Shown here: in pieces, positions 35,454-44,648 of the stretch | Layout of the letters: every line of letters starts with the position of its first letter | Position numbering within the stretch: the stretch's first letter is position 1 | From: Chitinophagales bacterium | GTDB lineage: Bacteria > Bacteroidota > Bacteroidia > Chitinophagales > UBA2359 | Direction: 5' to 3' | DNA length: 64,000 nucleotides | Assembly: GCA_041392475.1 (NCBI GenBank) | Contig: JAWKLZ010000001.1 | Location: forward strand, 2,728,001 to 2,792,000 | Position numbers and translations under genes: made by a program | The notes under the pieces: generated by a model | Database searches by the model: none | What the model saw: only the letters and a program-made list of their open reading frames with translations | Told to the model about the DNA's origin: nothing

Positions 35454-35611
35454 GAACACAGAGACTCTGAGACACAGGGATTTTTTAATTTTTGACCTTG
35501 AATCATGAACGGAGAGTTGGAGATTTTTTGCTTAAAGAAAGTAGAGTTCTATTTTTATTTTCTTAAAGCTATTTTATAATTAATCCTCTGTGTCTCCGTG
35601 CCTCTGTGTTC
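35454..35611. repeat. Inverted repeat element between leuC and leuD
   Basis: GAACACAGAGACTCTGAGACACAGG at 35454 onward is repeated in inverted, imperfect form at 35582-35611 (...CTCTGTGTTC), with about 100 AT-rich bases between. The CTCTGTGTCTCCGTGCCTCTGTGTT-type arm is a motif I have met in other bacterial genomes. It separates two genes that are normally adjacent. Confidence 0.65.
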
Positions 35612-35650
35612 GATTGAAATGCTCAAGAAATTATTCAAATAAAAACAACA

Positions 35651-36238
35651 ATGCAAAAATTTCATACAATTGTATCTTCTTTTGTGCCAATAGCCATTGA
35701 AGATGTTGACACCGACCAAATCATTCCTGCACGCTTCTTGAAAGCAACGACTCGTGAAGGTTTTGGCAACAACTTGTTCCGTGATTGGCGGTTTGACAAT
35801 CAAAACAACCCCAAACCTGACTTTCCATTGAATCAAGAGCAATACAGTGGTGCAATATTGGTGGGCGGCAAAAACTTTGGCTGCGGATCGAGTCGAGAAC
35901 ACGCTGCATGGGCGATTGCAGATTATGGCTTCAAAGTGGTGGTTTCCAGCTTTTTTGCCGATATTTTCAAAAACAATGCACTCAACAATGGCTTGCTTCC
36001 TGTGCAGGTTTCCGATGCTTTTCTGCAAAAATTGTTTGCAGCAGTAGAGAAAGACTCCGATGCGAAAGTTCGGGTAGATTTAGAAGCACAAGAGATTGAA
36101 CTCTTAGAAACAGGTGATACCGAACGATTTGACATCAGTGCCTACAAAAAGGAATGTTTGCTGAACGGTTTTGATGACATTGATTATTTATTGAATAGTC
36201 GGGCAGAAATTGAAGCTTTTGAAGAATCTTTGAGTTGA
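35651..36238 (+). CDS. leuD: 3-isopropylmalate dehydratase small subunit
   Basis: 195 residues, the normal size. Seen: IAIEDVDTDQIIPARFLK, FGCGSSREHAAWAI and DIFKNNALNNGLLPV, the swivel-domain landmarks of LeuD. It forms the heterodimeric isomerase with LeuC, 207 bases upstream. Confidence 0.96.
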   Translation: MQKFHTIVSSFVPIAIEDVDTDQIIPARFLKATTREGFGNNLFRDWRFDNQNNPKPDFPLNQEQYSGAILVGGKNFGCGSSREHAAWAIADYGFKVVVSSFFADIFKNNALNNGLLPVQVSDAFLQKLFAAVEKDSDAKVRVDLEAQEIELLETGDTERFDISAYKKECLLNGFDDIDYLLNSRAEIEAFEESLS

Positions 36239-36261
36239 AAGTAAATATTTCATTAATTTTG
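36229..36261 (+). promoter_or_regulatory. Promoter of the cmoA gene
   Basis: TTTG (36229-36232), 21 bases, then TAATTTTG (36254-36261). The ATG at 36267 follows after five bases, so the mRNA should be leaderless. The -33 element lies inside the leuD 3' end. Confidence 0.62.
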
Positions 36262-36266
36262 CCGCC

Positions 36267-36992
36267 ATGGAAAAAGATAAAATCTTCGACAAAGAATATT
36301 CGGCAATAGGCGATTTTAAATTTGGAGACTCGGTCGTATCTGTTTTTGATGATATGGTGACTCGTTCAGTTCCATTTTACCTCGAAATGCAGCGAATGAT
36401 GACCGAAATGGTCAGAGATTTTGCTGCGGAAGACTCCAATATCTATGATTTGGGCTGTTCGACTGGCACAACGCTCATCAATTTAGATAGGGTAATTGCA
36501 CCAACTGTACAAATAATTGGTCTGGACAATTCTCCTGAGATGCTCGAAAAATGCCACAACAACTTCAAAACGGCAGGTATTACTCGCCCCTTCAAATTGG
36601 AGTATGCAGATTTGAACAAGGGTGTAGAAATGGAAAACGCATCGGTTGCCATATTGTGCCTTACCCTTCAATTTGTCCGTCCACTGTATCGTGAGCGATT
36701 GATTGCAGACATTTACCGTCAATTGAATCCAAACGGCTGCTTGATTATCATTGAAAAAGTATTGGGAGAAGATTCGCTTTTCAATCGTTTGTTTATCAAA
36801 TATTACTACGATATGAAAAAGCGACACGACTATAGCGAGATGGAGATTTCGCAAAAAAGAGAAGCCCTCGAAAATGTGCTCATTCCGTACAAACTCAATG
36901 AAAATATTGAGATGATCAAAAATCACGGCTTCCGATATTGCGAAACTTTCTTTAAGTGGTACAATTTCAGCGGATTGATTGCAGTGAAATAG
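36267..36992 (+). CDS. cmoA: Carboxy-S-adenosyl-L-methionine synthase
   Basis: CmoA makes carboxy-SAM from SAM and prephenate; CmoB then uses it to build cmo5U at the wobble base of tRNAs. The 241-residue protein matches E. coli CmoA closely in my memory: VFDDMVTRSVPFY, YDLGCSTGTTL, IIGLDNSPEMLEKC, LTLQFVRPLYRERLI, and YSEMEISQKREALENVLIP. No cmoB is in the window. It appears to have its own promoter and is not part of the leucine operon. Confidence 0.9.
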   Translation: MEKDKIFDKEYSAIGDFKFGDSVVSVFDDMVTRSVPFYLEMQRMMTEMVRDFAAEDSNIYDLGCSTGTTLINLDRVIAPTVQIIGLDNSPEMLEKCHNNFKTAGITRPFKLEYADLNKGVEMENASVAILCLTLQFVRPLYRERLIADIYRQLNPNGCLIIIEKVLGEDSLFNRLFIKYYYDMKKRHDYSEMEISQKREALENVLIPYKLNENIEMIKNHGFRYCETFFKWYNFSGLIAVK

Positions 36993-37141
36993 TACAGCAG
37001 GAAAAACTCAAACTCAACTTCAAAAAACAAATTCAAGTTCAAGTCAAACAATTCATTGAAGGACAAAATACTTCTGTTTTGAAATCCGACTTTATTTTTT
37101 GATGAGCATTTTAATTTTCATTTTCATTTCCCTTCCCAACC

Positions 37142-37846
37142 ATGGTTAAACTCGGCAATTTTTTATTTCATTATAGAAACTTTCTATTTCCCGTCTTCTA
37201 TATTTTTCTTTTTCTGCCCTCCCCTGCCCTATTTCAAAATTATTGGACAGCCATCGGCCTTGGTCTATTGGTTATTTTGTTGGGTCAAATCATTCGTGGT
37301 ATGACCATTGGTTTAGACTACATCATCAGAGGTGGTAGAGATAGGCGGGTATATGCCGAAGACTTGGTGACAACGGGCATTTTCTCCCATTGCAGAAACC
37401 CCTTATACGTTGGCAATCTGCTGGTGCTTTTGGGCTTGGGTATCTGTTCCAATTCCATTTATTTTGTATTTATTCTCATGCCACTTTTTATGTTTTTTTA
37501 CCAAGCCATTGTATTGGCAGAAGAAAATTTTCTACGCAATAAATTTGGTTCAGGCTTCGACGACTATACAAAAGATGTCAGCAGATGGTGGATTAGTTGG
37601 AAAGGATTGGGTGATACCCTCAGCAATGCAAACTTCAAATGGAAACGCTTCATTTTGAAGGAATACAACTCAACTTATACATGGATGATTGGTGTATTGT
37701 TATTGACTGCAAAACACCAATACACAGATAGTTCTGAATTATTAGAACAAAATCTTCCTTATTACCTTGCTTGCTTGTTGCTGGTTACTTTCGTTTATCT
37801 CTACATCAAATTCTTGAAAAAAACCAAAAGACTAGTAAGTAATTAA
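37142..37846 (+). CDS. Isoprenylcysteine/phospholipid methyltransferase-like membrane protein
   Basis: 234 residues with about five hydrophobic segments. The family signature of ICMT/PEMT-type SAM-dependent membrane methyltransferases is seen in GIFSHCRNPLYVGNLLVLLG and AEENFLRNKFGSGFDDY. In bacteria these enzymes methylate lipids or small hydrophobic acceptors; the substrate here is unknown. No close partner gene. Confidence 0.8.
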   Translation: MVKLGNFLFHYRNFLFPVFYIFLFLPSPALFQNYWTAIGLGLLVILLGQIIRGMTIGLDYIIRGGRDRRVYAEDLVTTGIFSHCRNPLYVGNLLVLLGLGICSNSIYFVFILMPLFMFFYQAIVLAEENFLRNKFGSGFDDYTKDVSRWWISWKGLGDTLSNANFKWKRFILKEYNSTYTWMIGVLLLTAKHQYTDSSELLEQNLPYYLACLLLVTFVYLYIKFLKKTKRLVSN

Positions 37847-37923
37847 GCCTTTATTTACCGTTTACCTTACTAAATGATAATCATTTCTTAACGTTCTATC
37901 TTTCTTTTTTGCGAAAAAAGTCG

Positions 37924-37931
37924 TAATTTTG
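37924..37931 (+). promoter_or_regulatory. -7 box TAATTTTG of the CBM48 gene
   Basis: An exact TAnnTTTG match, giving a leader of about 60 bases before ATG 38000. Confidence 0.5.
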
Positions 37932-37999
37932 CGGTTTAATTGTCAAAAACATAATTTCTACACTTGTTATTGAGTATTTTTTAATTAAACGTAAATATC

Positions 38000-38308
38000 A
38001 TGAGTCTTAAAAAGCAATTTCTTAAAAGCAAACCAGTTTGTAAAGTAACCTTCAATTTGCCCAAAGAAGCAGCTGTAGAAGCCGAATCAGTAAAACTATT
38101 GGGCGACTTCAATGAGTGGGAACAAGCATCAGCAATCGCTATGACTCCCCTAAAAAACGGTAGTTTCAAAACTACTTTGGATTTAGAGGCTGGCAAAGAA
38201 TACCAGTTCCTTTACTTGATTGACGACAATAAATGGGAAAAAGACTTGGAAGCAGACAAATATGAGCTTTCTCCTTTCGGAACCGAAAATTCTGTTGTTG
38301 TTTGCTAA
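38000..38308 (+). CDS. Small glycogen-binding (CBM48/AMPK-type) protein
   Basis: 102 residues that are almost entirely one carbohydrate-binding module: CKVTFNLPKEAA, VKLLGDFNEW, MTPLKNGSFKTTLDLEAGKEYQF-type strands and the final YELSPFGTENSVV. Such single-domain proteins bind alpha-glucans; regulatory or storage roles are guessed. Cytosolic. It has its own promoter and terminator. Confidence 0.86.
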   Translation: MSLKKQFLKSKPVCKVTFNLPKEAAVEAESVKLLGDFNEWEQASAIAMTPLKNGSFKTTLDLEAGKEYQFLYLIDDNKWEKDLEADKYELSPFGTENSVVVC

Positions 38309-38348
38309 TCACAGTTTTTTCTAAAATAAGAAATGCGATAAAAACAAC

Positions 38349-38390
38349 AAGCGGTTATAAGTTCTTCTCAGAATTTGTAGCCGCTTTTTT
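38349..38390 (+). terminator. Rho-independent terminator
   Basis: A stem of about 12 bp, including two G-U pairs (AAGCGGTTATAA with TTTGTAGCCGCTT), followed by TTTTTT. It ends the CBM48 gene. Confidence 0.82.
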
Positions 38391-38492
38391 CATCTCCAAA
38401 AACCTATCCTTATCGAATCTTCTTTTATCACCGCCATTGTTGCTTCTGCCATCTTAGGCTTCTCCAAATCGGGCTTCAAGGGACTTGGTTTT

Positions 38493-39140
38493 GTGGTGGT
38501 TACATTAATGGCACTGGCTTATGAAAGCAAAACTTCAACAGGTATTCTTCTACCTTTGCTCATCTTGGGTGATATTTTCGCCATCATTTACTATCGAAAA
38601 GATGCCAATTGGAAAATCCTTTTTCGGCTTTTCCCTGCAATGGCAGTTGGAGTTGTAATTGGCGTTTTGGTAGGCAACAAACTCTCGACCGAACTATTCA
38701 GACAAGTGATGGCAGCTATCATTTTGCTAAGTGGCACGATGATGGTGTTGATCGGCAAAATACCAAAAGATAGAATACCCGATGGCAAAATATTTGCAAT
38801 TGTGATGGGATTGGGGGCAGGGTTTTGCACTATGGTAGGCAATCTTGCAGGTACGTTTTCCAACATTTATTTCCTTGCCATGCAGTTGCCCAAACGAGCA
38901 TTTATTGGCACTGCAGCATGGTTGTTCTTCTTCATCAATTTGTTCAAACTTCCTTTTCACATTTGGGTTTGGGAAACGGTCAATTTGACTACTTTGACGC
39001 ACAATCTCTACCTCGCCCCTTTTGTCATTGCAGGTTTTTTGATGGGAATCAAATTGATAGAACTGATCAGCAATGCTTTTTTCCAAAAATACATTATCGT
39101 CATGACACTTTTAGGAGCATTGTTGATTTTGCTTCAATAA
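38493..39140 (+). CDS. TauE/SafE family sulfite/anion permease
   Basis: 215 residues from the first usual start (GTG 38493). About seven membrane spans and the tandem TauE pattern are present. The same frame is open upstream and encodes IESSFITAIVASAILGFSKSGFKGLGF, the canonical first helix and SKxGFKGLG loop of the family. The real N terminus is therefore near 38406-38412, but no ATG, GTG or TTG exists there (only ATC/CTT codons), since the terminator ends at 38390. Either a rare start codon is used or the start has been mutated. Substrate of the family: sulfite, sulfoacetate or related anions. Confidence 0.8.
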   Translation: MVVTLMALAYESKTSTGILLPLLILGDIFAIIYYRKDANWKILFRLFPAMAVGVVIGVLVGNKLSTELFRQVMAAIILLSGTMMVLIGKIPKDRIPDGKIFAIVMGLGAGFCTMVGNLAGTFSNIYFLAMQLPKRAFIGTAAWLFFFINLFKLPFHIWVWETVNLTTLTHNLYLAPFVIAGFLMGIKLIELISNAFFQKYIIVMTLLGALLILLQ

Positions 39141-39154
39141 ATTGTAATAAATCA

Positions 39155-40441
39155 TTACTTCTTAGCCGTTTCCAAAATCGCTATCAATTGCAGCCATTCA
39201 GGTGTGCTGTGCAGTCCTTCAAAAGCCTTTTCTGCCTTCAACTTGGATAGGTCATTCCAACCTTTGAGGATGGCTTTGTTGAGGAAATAAAATGTAGATT
39301 GTTTTTCGGTTTCACTGAGGGCAGCAGCACAAGCAGCTCGGTAAATATCCTCAGTTTCAATGTTTCCATTGAGTTGCATCATTCGGCGATAAAAGCGTTG
39401 AGCATTTTCGTAGTCCTCCTCTTCATAAGAAATTTCTCCTTTGGCAGTCAATTCGATGTATTCTTCTGTTTGGGCTTCCGCTTTGGCTTTGGCTTCCTCT
39501 TCTGACAACAATTTATAGTCTATTTCAAGGCGTTTTGCATAACTTTCTATGTCACTCAAGCCCATTGCTTCCCTTCTGTTGTTTACTTCATGTTCGTTTT
39601 TGATAGGCACAAATTCCAGTTCGTTTGTTAATGTATTCCTTTGTGTTTGTGAGCCATACACTTGTTTGTCATTGTATGCCACTTGCACTCGGTCGTATAG
39701 GTAGGCATAATTGGAACTTTTAGCCTCCTGTGCATTGACAGCTTCTTTGAGCAAGTCGAGGCATTTGTTTTGAAAATCAGGCCGTTTATCGGCGTGTTGA
39801 ACCAATATCCATGCAGCATTCGAGCCGTCTTCTCCAACATCTGATATTTTGGGCCAACCAATTTTGGTGACCGTCTGTTCCATTAAAGCTGTATGTTTTG
39901 TATCCAATTCCGTAATTTGAACAATGAGTTGTTCGATTTTTTCAGCATTTTGCTGTTTGTCCTTTTGCAGTTGAAGCATTAAACGCCGATATTTTTGGTC
40001 GTCTTCCTTCATTTGCAGCAGTTTTTTTCTTAGTTCGGGATACTTTATACTCGCTTCAAAAGCTGCTATTTTTACTTTTGTTTTCTCTAAAATAGATTGC
40101 CATTCAGTATCTTCTCTAAGGTTTTGGAGATCACTATCTTTTTGCAGCCATGCCATATCCTGCCACCCTGCTTCAATGGCTTTGGTGAGAAGTTCAAAAG
40201 CGTGGTTTTTATCGTTTTGCAGTGCAAAGACACATGCAGCATTGTAGAAATCATTTTTAGATACATTTACGGAATCAGTCAATTCAAACGCTTTTAGATA
40301 GTTTTTTCCTGCAATCTCATACTTTTTTGCTTGATATGCCTGTTCTGCCTCCGCTATCAATTGGTCGAAATCTTGTGCGTTCAACGTATTGATGGCAAAA
40401 AAACAAATACACATTAATAAGGTTTGTAGGATAATCTTCAT
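39155..40441 (-). CDS. Secreted protein with DUF6624-like centre and TPR-like ends
   Basis: 428 residues with a signal peptide ending NTLNAQ. The two ends carry similar repeats, AGKNYLKAFEL...FYNAACVFAL...KAIEAGWQDM near 45-115 and AQRFYRRMMQL...IYRAACAAAL...KAILKGWNDL near 345-410. The centre has WPKISDVGEDGSNAAWILVQHAD and YLYDRVQVAYNDKQVYGSQ, which I associate with DUF6624. Probably periplasmic. Function unknown. Confidence 0.75.
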   Translation of the reverse strand: MKIILQTLLMCICFFAINTLNAQDFDQLIAEAEQAYQAKKYEIAGKNYLKAFELTDSVNVSKNDFYNAACVFALQNDKNHAFELLTKAIEAGWQDMAWLQKDSDLQNLREDTEWQSILEKTKVKIAAFEASIKYPELRKKLLQMKEDDQKYRRLMLQLQKDKQQNAEKIEQLIVQITELDTKHTALMEQTVTKIGWPKISDVGEDGSNAAWILVQHADKRPDFQNKCLDLLKEAVNAQEAKSSNYAYLYDRVQVAYNDKQVYGSQTQRNTLTNELEFVPIKNEHEVNNRREAMGLSDIESYAKRLEIDYKLLSEEEAKAKAEAQTEEYIELTAKGEISYEEEDYENAQRFYRRMMQLNGNIETEDIYRAACAAALSETEKQSTFYFLNKAILKGWNDLSKLKAEKAFEGLHSTPEWLQLIAILETAKK

Positions 40442-40574
40442 GCTTTTCTACTTTAGTGCTAAGATAAGGGTTTGAAACGATTTTGAAGGTATAATTACTT
40501 TGTCATACAGTTAGACAGCTAAAAATAGGATTCGTTACTTTTAATTTTGTTATCAAATCGTGATATTTAACCCT

Positions 40575-40582
40575 TAATTTTG
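40575..40582 (+). promoter_or_regulatory. -7 box TAATTTTG of the response-regulator gene
   Basis: An exact match; a second TAATTTTG lies at 40542-40549 and may serve as an alternative start or as the upstream TTTG. Leader about 15-20 bases. Confidence 0.45.
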
Positions 40583-40603
40583 TGTTTCAAACAACCATAA
40601 ACG

Positions 40604-41305
40604 ATGAATAAGAGAGTATTAATCATTGAAGATGACCCTGAAATTGTAGAATTGTTGGCTATCCATTTAAGGGATTTAGACTGCGAAATTTTTAAAGTAC
40701 ATGATGGCAGATTGGGTTATCTGCAAGCAAGTGAAGAAGTATTTGATTTGATTATTCTGGACTTGATGTTGCCGAGTATGAATGGGATGGATGTGTGTCA
40801 AAAACTTCGGACTCAACGTATCAATACCCCTATTTTAATGCTTACAGCCAAGTCAGAGGAAATTGACAAGATTTTGGGATTAGAAATGGGGGCAGATGAT
40901 TACCTAACCAAACCCTTCAGTGTTAGGGAGTTTATTGCAAGAGTAAAGGCCATTTTTCGGCGGGTGAAAATGACGAAAGAGGAAGGTAGCACTGCATTGA
41001 AGAAAAAGCTGCATTATGGCAACTTGGAGATTGATGTCGAAATGCGGAAGGTATTGCTGAATAACCAACGCATTGAATTGACTCCGAAAGAGTTTGACCT
41101 GCTCTACCTAATGGCTTCTAACCCTGGCAAAAGTTATTCAAGGCAGCGCATTCTTAGATTGGTGTGGGGCTATGAATACAATGGCTACGAACATACCGTC
41201 AATTCTCACATCAACCGTTTGCGAGCCAAAATTGAACCCGACATCAACAACCCTACCTATATTTTGACGACTTGGGGAGTAGGATATCGGTTTTCGGATG
41301 AATGA
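40604..41305 (+). CDS. OmpR/PhoB-family response regulator (orphan)
   Basis: 233 residues. The receiver domain has the acidic pocket D10/D11, the phosphoacceptor Asp53 in IILDLMLP, MLTAK and the LTKPF lysine. The C-terminal winged helix has LTPKEFDLLYLMASNPG and HTVNSHINRLRAKIE, then TTWGVGYRF. It is a DNA-binding transcription factor activated by a histidine kinase. No kinase gene is adjacent; the genes on both sides are on the other strand. Confidence 0.95.
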   Translation: MNKRVLIIEDDPEIVELLAIHLRDLDCEIFKVHDGRLGYLQASEEVFDLIILDLMLPSMNGMDVCQKLRTQRINTPILMLTAKSEEIDKILGLEMGADDYLTKPFSVREFIARVKAIFRRVKMTKEEGSTALKKKLHYGNLEIDVEMRKVLLNNQRIELTPKEFDLLYLMASNPGKSYSRQRILRLVWGYEYNGYEHTVNSHINRLRAKIEPDINNPTYILTTWGVGYRFSDE

Positions 41306-41326
41306 TGTTGTATTGATTGAATTTGC

Positions 41327-44300
41327 CTACTTCCCCTTCCCAAACAACACAAAGCCGCTCCAAAACTTAGGACTCATTCTTTCTTTTTGCAGCATCTCCA
41401 ACTTCGCTTTCTGCAAAGCTGTAGCAAAACCATCCCCTTCAAGAATATGAGCAAACAGCAAGGTCGTCAATTCACTACTCGCTCGATCGTTTACTTTGAA
41501 GAGCGTCGACACCACATTCTTCGCTCCACTCGCCAAAAATCCCCGATTCACCGCCATCATGCCCTCGCCCTTGTGCAGTTCCCCTATCCCACTCTCACAA
41601 CTGCTCAACACCACCAAATCTGCCGACATCGGAATCATTGCCACCTCTTTCATATTCAAAACACTGTCTTCCACAGCCGTTTGAGCCAAACTCCGTTCCT
41701 CCAATCCCTCCGAAACCCTCAGGTTCTGTTCCCCTTCCACCGTCAGTCGTCCATCGTCCACCGTTTCCCCCAAAGCCAAAACCAAACCCGACAACTCTGG
41801 ATATTCGTCATTCACAATCCCATGCGCTGCAATCAACACAAAACGACTCTTACCGATTTGCGCTTCCAAATTCTTTTTGTTGGCTGTTTCGTAGAAAAAA
41901 GATTGATTGTTGAGTCCTTTTTCTTCAAAAAGCAAAGAGATGTTTTCTACTTCAATTTTGGAGTAGGGCAAAGGCATCCAACTGCCATCACTTCTCACTG
42001 CCTCAGAGCGATTGACCGCAGTAGCATATTCATAGTCCTCTTTTTGCAGTTGTTGAATCGCCTGCTTTTGGCTCTCCGAAGTTGTTTCATACACAGGTGC
42101 AAAGCCAGTGAAAGCAATGTCGGTAGGTGCAGGTTCGGCAATGGCATCGTTTTGTTTTTGAAGGTCAAGATAGAGTAGAGTAGCCGAATAGTGATAGCTG
42201 ATTTGACAGTGATTCAGTAGGTAGTCCAATTCATTGTAGGGCGTTGAAGCGGGAGCATCTGAAATGATAAGCGTTTCAAAAGGCAGATAATGCAGCTCGG
42301 CATGAGGGATGATGAATACCTGTTTGGCTTCGTCTTCAAAAGGGTCAATAAGGTGATGTGTGGCTTCTTGAAGTAGAATCTGGTAGAGTTCAAAGCTGAG
42401 TTGATGGAAGGTGTCTTTTTGGTCAAATTTGATGCTTTGAAGGTATTTTTGAATCAAACTTTCCCAATTGTTGGGTTTATCCATCGCAAAGACTTCGTAT
42501 TCATCGAGAGTAATGGTAAAGAGATAGATTTTTTCTTCTCTGATGAAATAACTCAATGCCGTTTGGTTTTCTACAAGTACGGATTGAAGAGCCTCAATAG
42601 TGACAGTTTCGGTGCTGTATTTTTGGAGGTAGTAGTCGGGATAGTCGGTTTCGAGTTGCTTTTTGAGGGATTCGAATTGATTGAAGACATCAAAATAGCT
42701 GTTCTCCCATTGTTGAAGCACTTGTTGGTTGATATTCTGCCCTTGCTGTTTGAGGATTTGAATGTTTTTTTGGAGCATTATCAGTTGAGACTGCATTTCC
42801 TGCTCTTTTTCTAAGAGTTCAGTTGGCAGTACAGTTAGTTGTTTGGCAGTTTTTTCTTGTTTGCTGTTTAACATTAAGTATGCCTTGTTTTTTTCGGAAA
42901 AAGCGAAGACACGATTCAAATAAGTCTTGTCTTGCGTTAGCATAAATAACTGGTAAGCTGGCTTAATTGCCTTATCTAATTTAGGGCTAATATGTTTGAG
43001 AGCCATTAATTTAGACTGGTCGGATTGGAAAGATTGCCGAATATAGTCTAAACAAGAAAAAGCCAATTTGTAACCATCAAACGAAGCTTGAAGGTCTTTT
43101 TGTTCTTGGGTATTCTGCAAAAAATATTGGAAAAATGAATCTGCTTTTTGCAACAACATTACTACTCCATCAACAGACTGCAAATAATTATCGAAGTTGG
43201 TAGCATTAGAATTTAATACAGGATAGGCGTAGTAGTTATCCAAACGAACATCGGTTTCAATAAGGGCTATTAGGACTTCATGATAACATTTTATGGCTGC
43301 CCAATAATTATGCTTCTTCATATACAATTTTCCCAATGATTTGCTAATGGATACTTTTGGGACTTTAGTATCGTCACCAGAATCATCAAGTATGCCTAAA
43401 GCTTTTGAAAAATAGCTTTCAGCTTGATCATAGTTTCCTTCTTCTGTATGATAAATACCCATACTCTGAAAGGAAAAAGCGAGCTTGGAACGATCCTTAT
43501 CAAATAATTCCTGCGAAAGTGATATACATTTATTTGTCAAGGTATATGCTTCTTGTTGCTTGCCGACCTTTAGGTAACACTTTGCCAATTCGGAATAACT
43601 AAAAACAATTGCGCCATGCTTATCTAACTTATTTTCAATCGAAAACGACACCAACAATTCTCCAACTTGCATAGCTTTATCATACTTTGTATGATTTATA
43701 TAGACCTTCATTAGTGTCCCATAAGAATAAAGTAGATGAGGGCTTTGGTGATACTCTCCTATCTCAATCGCTTTTTTTGCATATAGTTCTGCTCTGTGAT
43801 AGTCTCCTATATTAAGAAAAAGATTTGCATAATTGTAGAAAGCATAATGAAAGTCGGAGTGATTAGGAGGATAGTTTTTTTGAAATAAATCAATTCCTTT
43901 TTTTAAATAGTGCCTGGCTTTTTCGTAGTTGGTAAGTTTAGAGTAAGTATATCCAATGTTTTGGTAGGTATTTGCAATTCGTTCAATAGGGTAAGAACTA
44001 TCTGATTCGCCATTTTGAAGAGAGAGTTGAAAAAAATTAATGGCGGGGATATACTGATGTTGATAATTGTGCCACACCCCTAAAGAAAAATAAATATAGG
44101 CGGCAAGTTCATTTTCACTTTCATACAACTGATTGCAGATTGTCAATGCCTTATCCAAAGATGTTTTTGCATGATTAAAATTATGGAGAAAGTTATTTAC
44201 ATCTCCAATTTTGAAGTAAAGCACACACAATGTTTCATGCACTTCGCCATAAAGCTCTAATCGTAGTGCCAAACTCTGCTCATAAAAAGAAATAGCTTCC

Positions 44301-44536
44301 TTAAATTGATTGATTTCATATTGGTAATTTCCCAAATACTCATAGCCCTCCGCCATTTTCTCCTTTTCCCCCCACTTCTCAAAGAGGCACATAGCCTTCT
44401 TCAGTGTGGCCACCATAACACCATCAATCACCTCCTCTCTTTTATTAGGCTTTCCTTGCTGCAATAACTCCTCCGCCCGCTTCAAATCCCCTTGCCGATT
44501 CTCCACACCTTCCCTCAATAAATTCTTTTCAAACAT
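41327..44536 (-). CDS. TPR-CHAT caspase-like protease
   Basis: 1,069 residues. The first two thirds are tandem TPRs (for example AISFYEQSLALRLELYG, AESYFSKALGILDD). The C-terminal third is a CHAT domain with the His-Cys dyad: His905 in LIAAHGIVND and Cys980 in VVLSSCESGIGEL, followed by GEGMMAVNRGFLASGA. CHAT proteins are caspase-superfamily proteases; TPR-CHAT members act in immunity and regulated cell death, for instance as gRAMP/Craspase partners. No CRISPR or other defence gene is next to it. No signal peptide, so cytosolic. It is divergent from the AraC-type regulator, and their 112-base gap holds a motif repeated upstream of the giant gene. Confidence 0.9.
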   Translation of the reverse strand: MFEKNLLREGVENRQGDLKRAEELLQQGKPNKREEVIDGVMVATLKKAMCLFEKWGEKEKMAEGYEYLGNYQYEINQFKEAISFYEQSLALRLELYGEVHETLCVLYFKIGDVNNFLHNFNHAKTSLDKALTICNQLYESENELAAYIYFSLGVWHNYQHQYIPAINFFQLSLQNGESDSSYPIERIANTYQNIGYTYSKLTNYEKARHYLKKGIDLFQKNYPPNHSDFHYAFYNYANLFLNIGDYHRAELYAKKAIEIGEYHQSPHLLYSYGTLMKVYINHTKYDKAMQVGELLVSFSIENKLDKHGAIVFSYSELAKCYLKVGKQQEAYTLTNKCISLSQELFDKDRSKLAFSFQSMGIYHTEEGNYDQAESYFSKALGILDDSGDDTKVPKVSISKSLGKLYMKKHNYWAAIKCYHEVLIALIETDVRLDNYYAYPVLNSNATNFDNYLQSVDGVVMLLQKADSFFQYFLQNTQEQKDLQASFDGYKLAFSCLDYIRQSFQSDQSKLMALKHISPKLDKAIKPAYQLFMLTQDKTYLNRVFAFSEKNKAYLMLNSKQEKTAKQLTVLPTELLEKEQEMQSQLIMLQKNIQILKQQGQNINQQVLQQWENSYFDVFNQFESLKKQLETDYPDYYLQKYSTETVTIEALQSVLVENQTALSYFIREEKIYLFTITLDEYEVFAMDKPNNWESLIQKYLQSIKFDQKDTFHQLSFELYQILLQEATHHLIDPFEDEAKQVFIIPHAELHYLPFETLIISDAPASTPYNELDYLLNHCQISYHYSATLLYLDLQKQNDAIAEPAPTDIAFTGFAPVYETTSESQKQAIQQLQKEDYEYATAVNRSEAVRSDGSWMPLPYSKIEVENISLLFEEKGLNNQSFFYETANKKNLEAQIGKSRFVLIAAHGIVNDEYPELSGLVLALGETVDDGRLTVEGEQNLRVSEGLEERSLAQTAVEDSVLNMKEVAMIPMSADLVVLSSCESGIGELHKGEGMMAVNRGFLASGAKNVVSTLFKVNDRASSELTTLLFAHILEGDGFATALQKAKLEMLQKERMSPKFWSGFVLFGKGK

Positions 44537-44561
44537 TTTTTTTAATTTTTTTTTTAGACCA

Positions 44562-44594
44562 CTGTTAATGTTTTTGCTAAAAAAAGCAACGATA
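44562..44594. promoter_or_regulatory. Copy 1 of a repeated motif between the CHAT and AraC-type genes
   Basis: CTGTTAATGTTTTTGCTAAA, followed by AAAAGCAACGATA. It closely matches two copies at 45301-45333 and 45476-45508. Its position in a divergent promoter region suggests a shared operator. Confidence 0.5.
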
Positions 44595-44648
44595 GAGGTG
44601 TGTGATGTAAAAATTTGAACGAATATCTGCTAAAAATTACAAATCATT

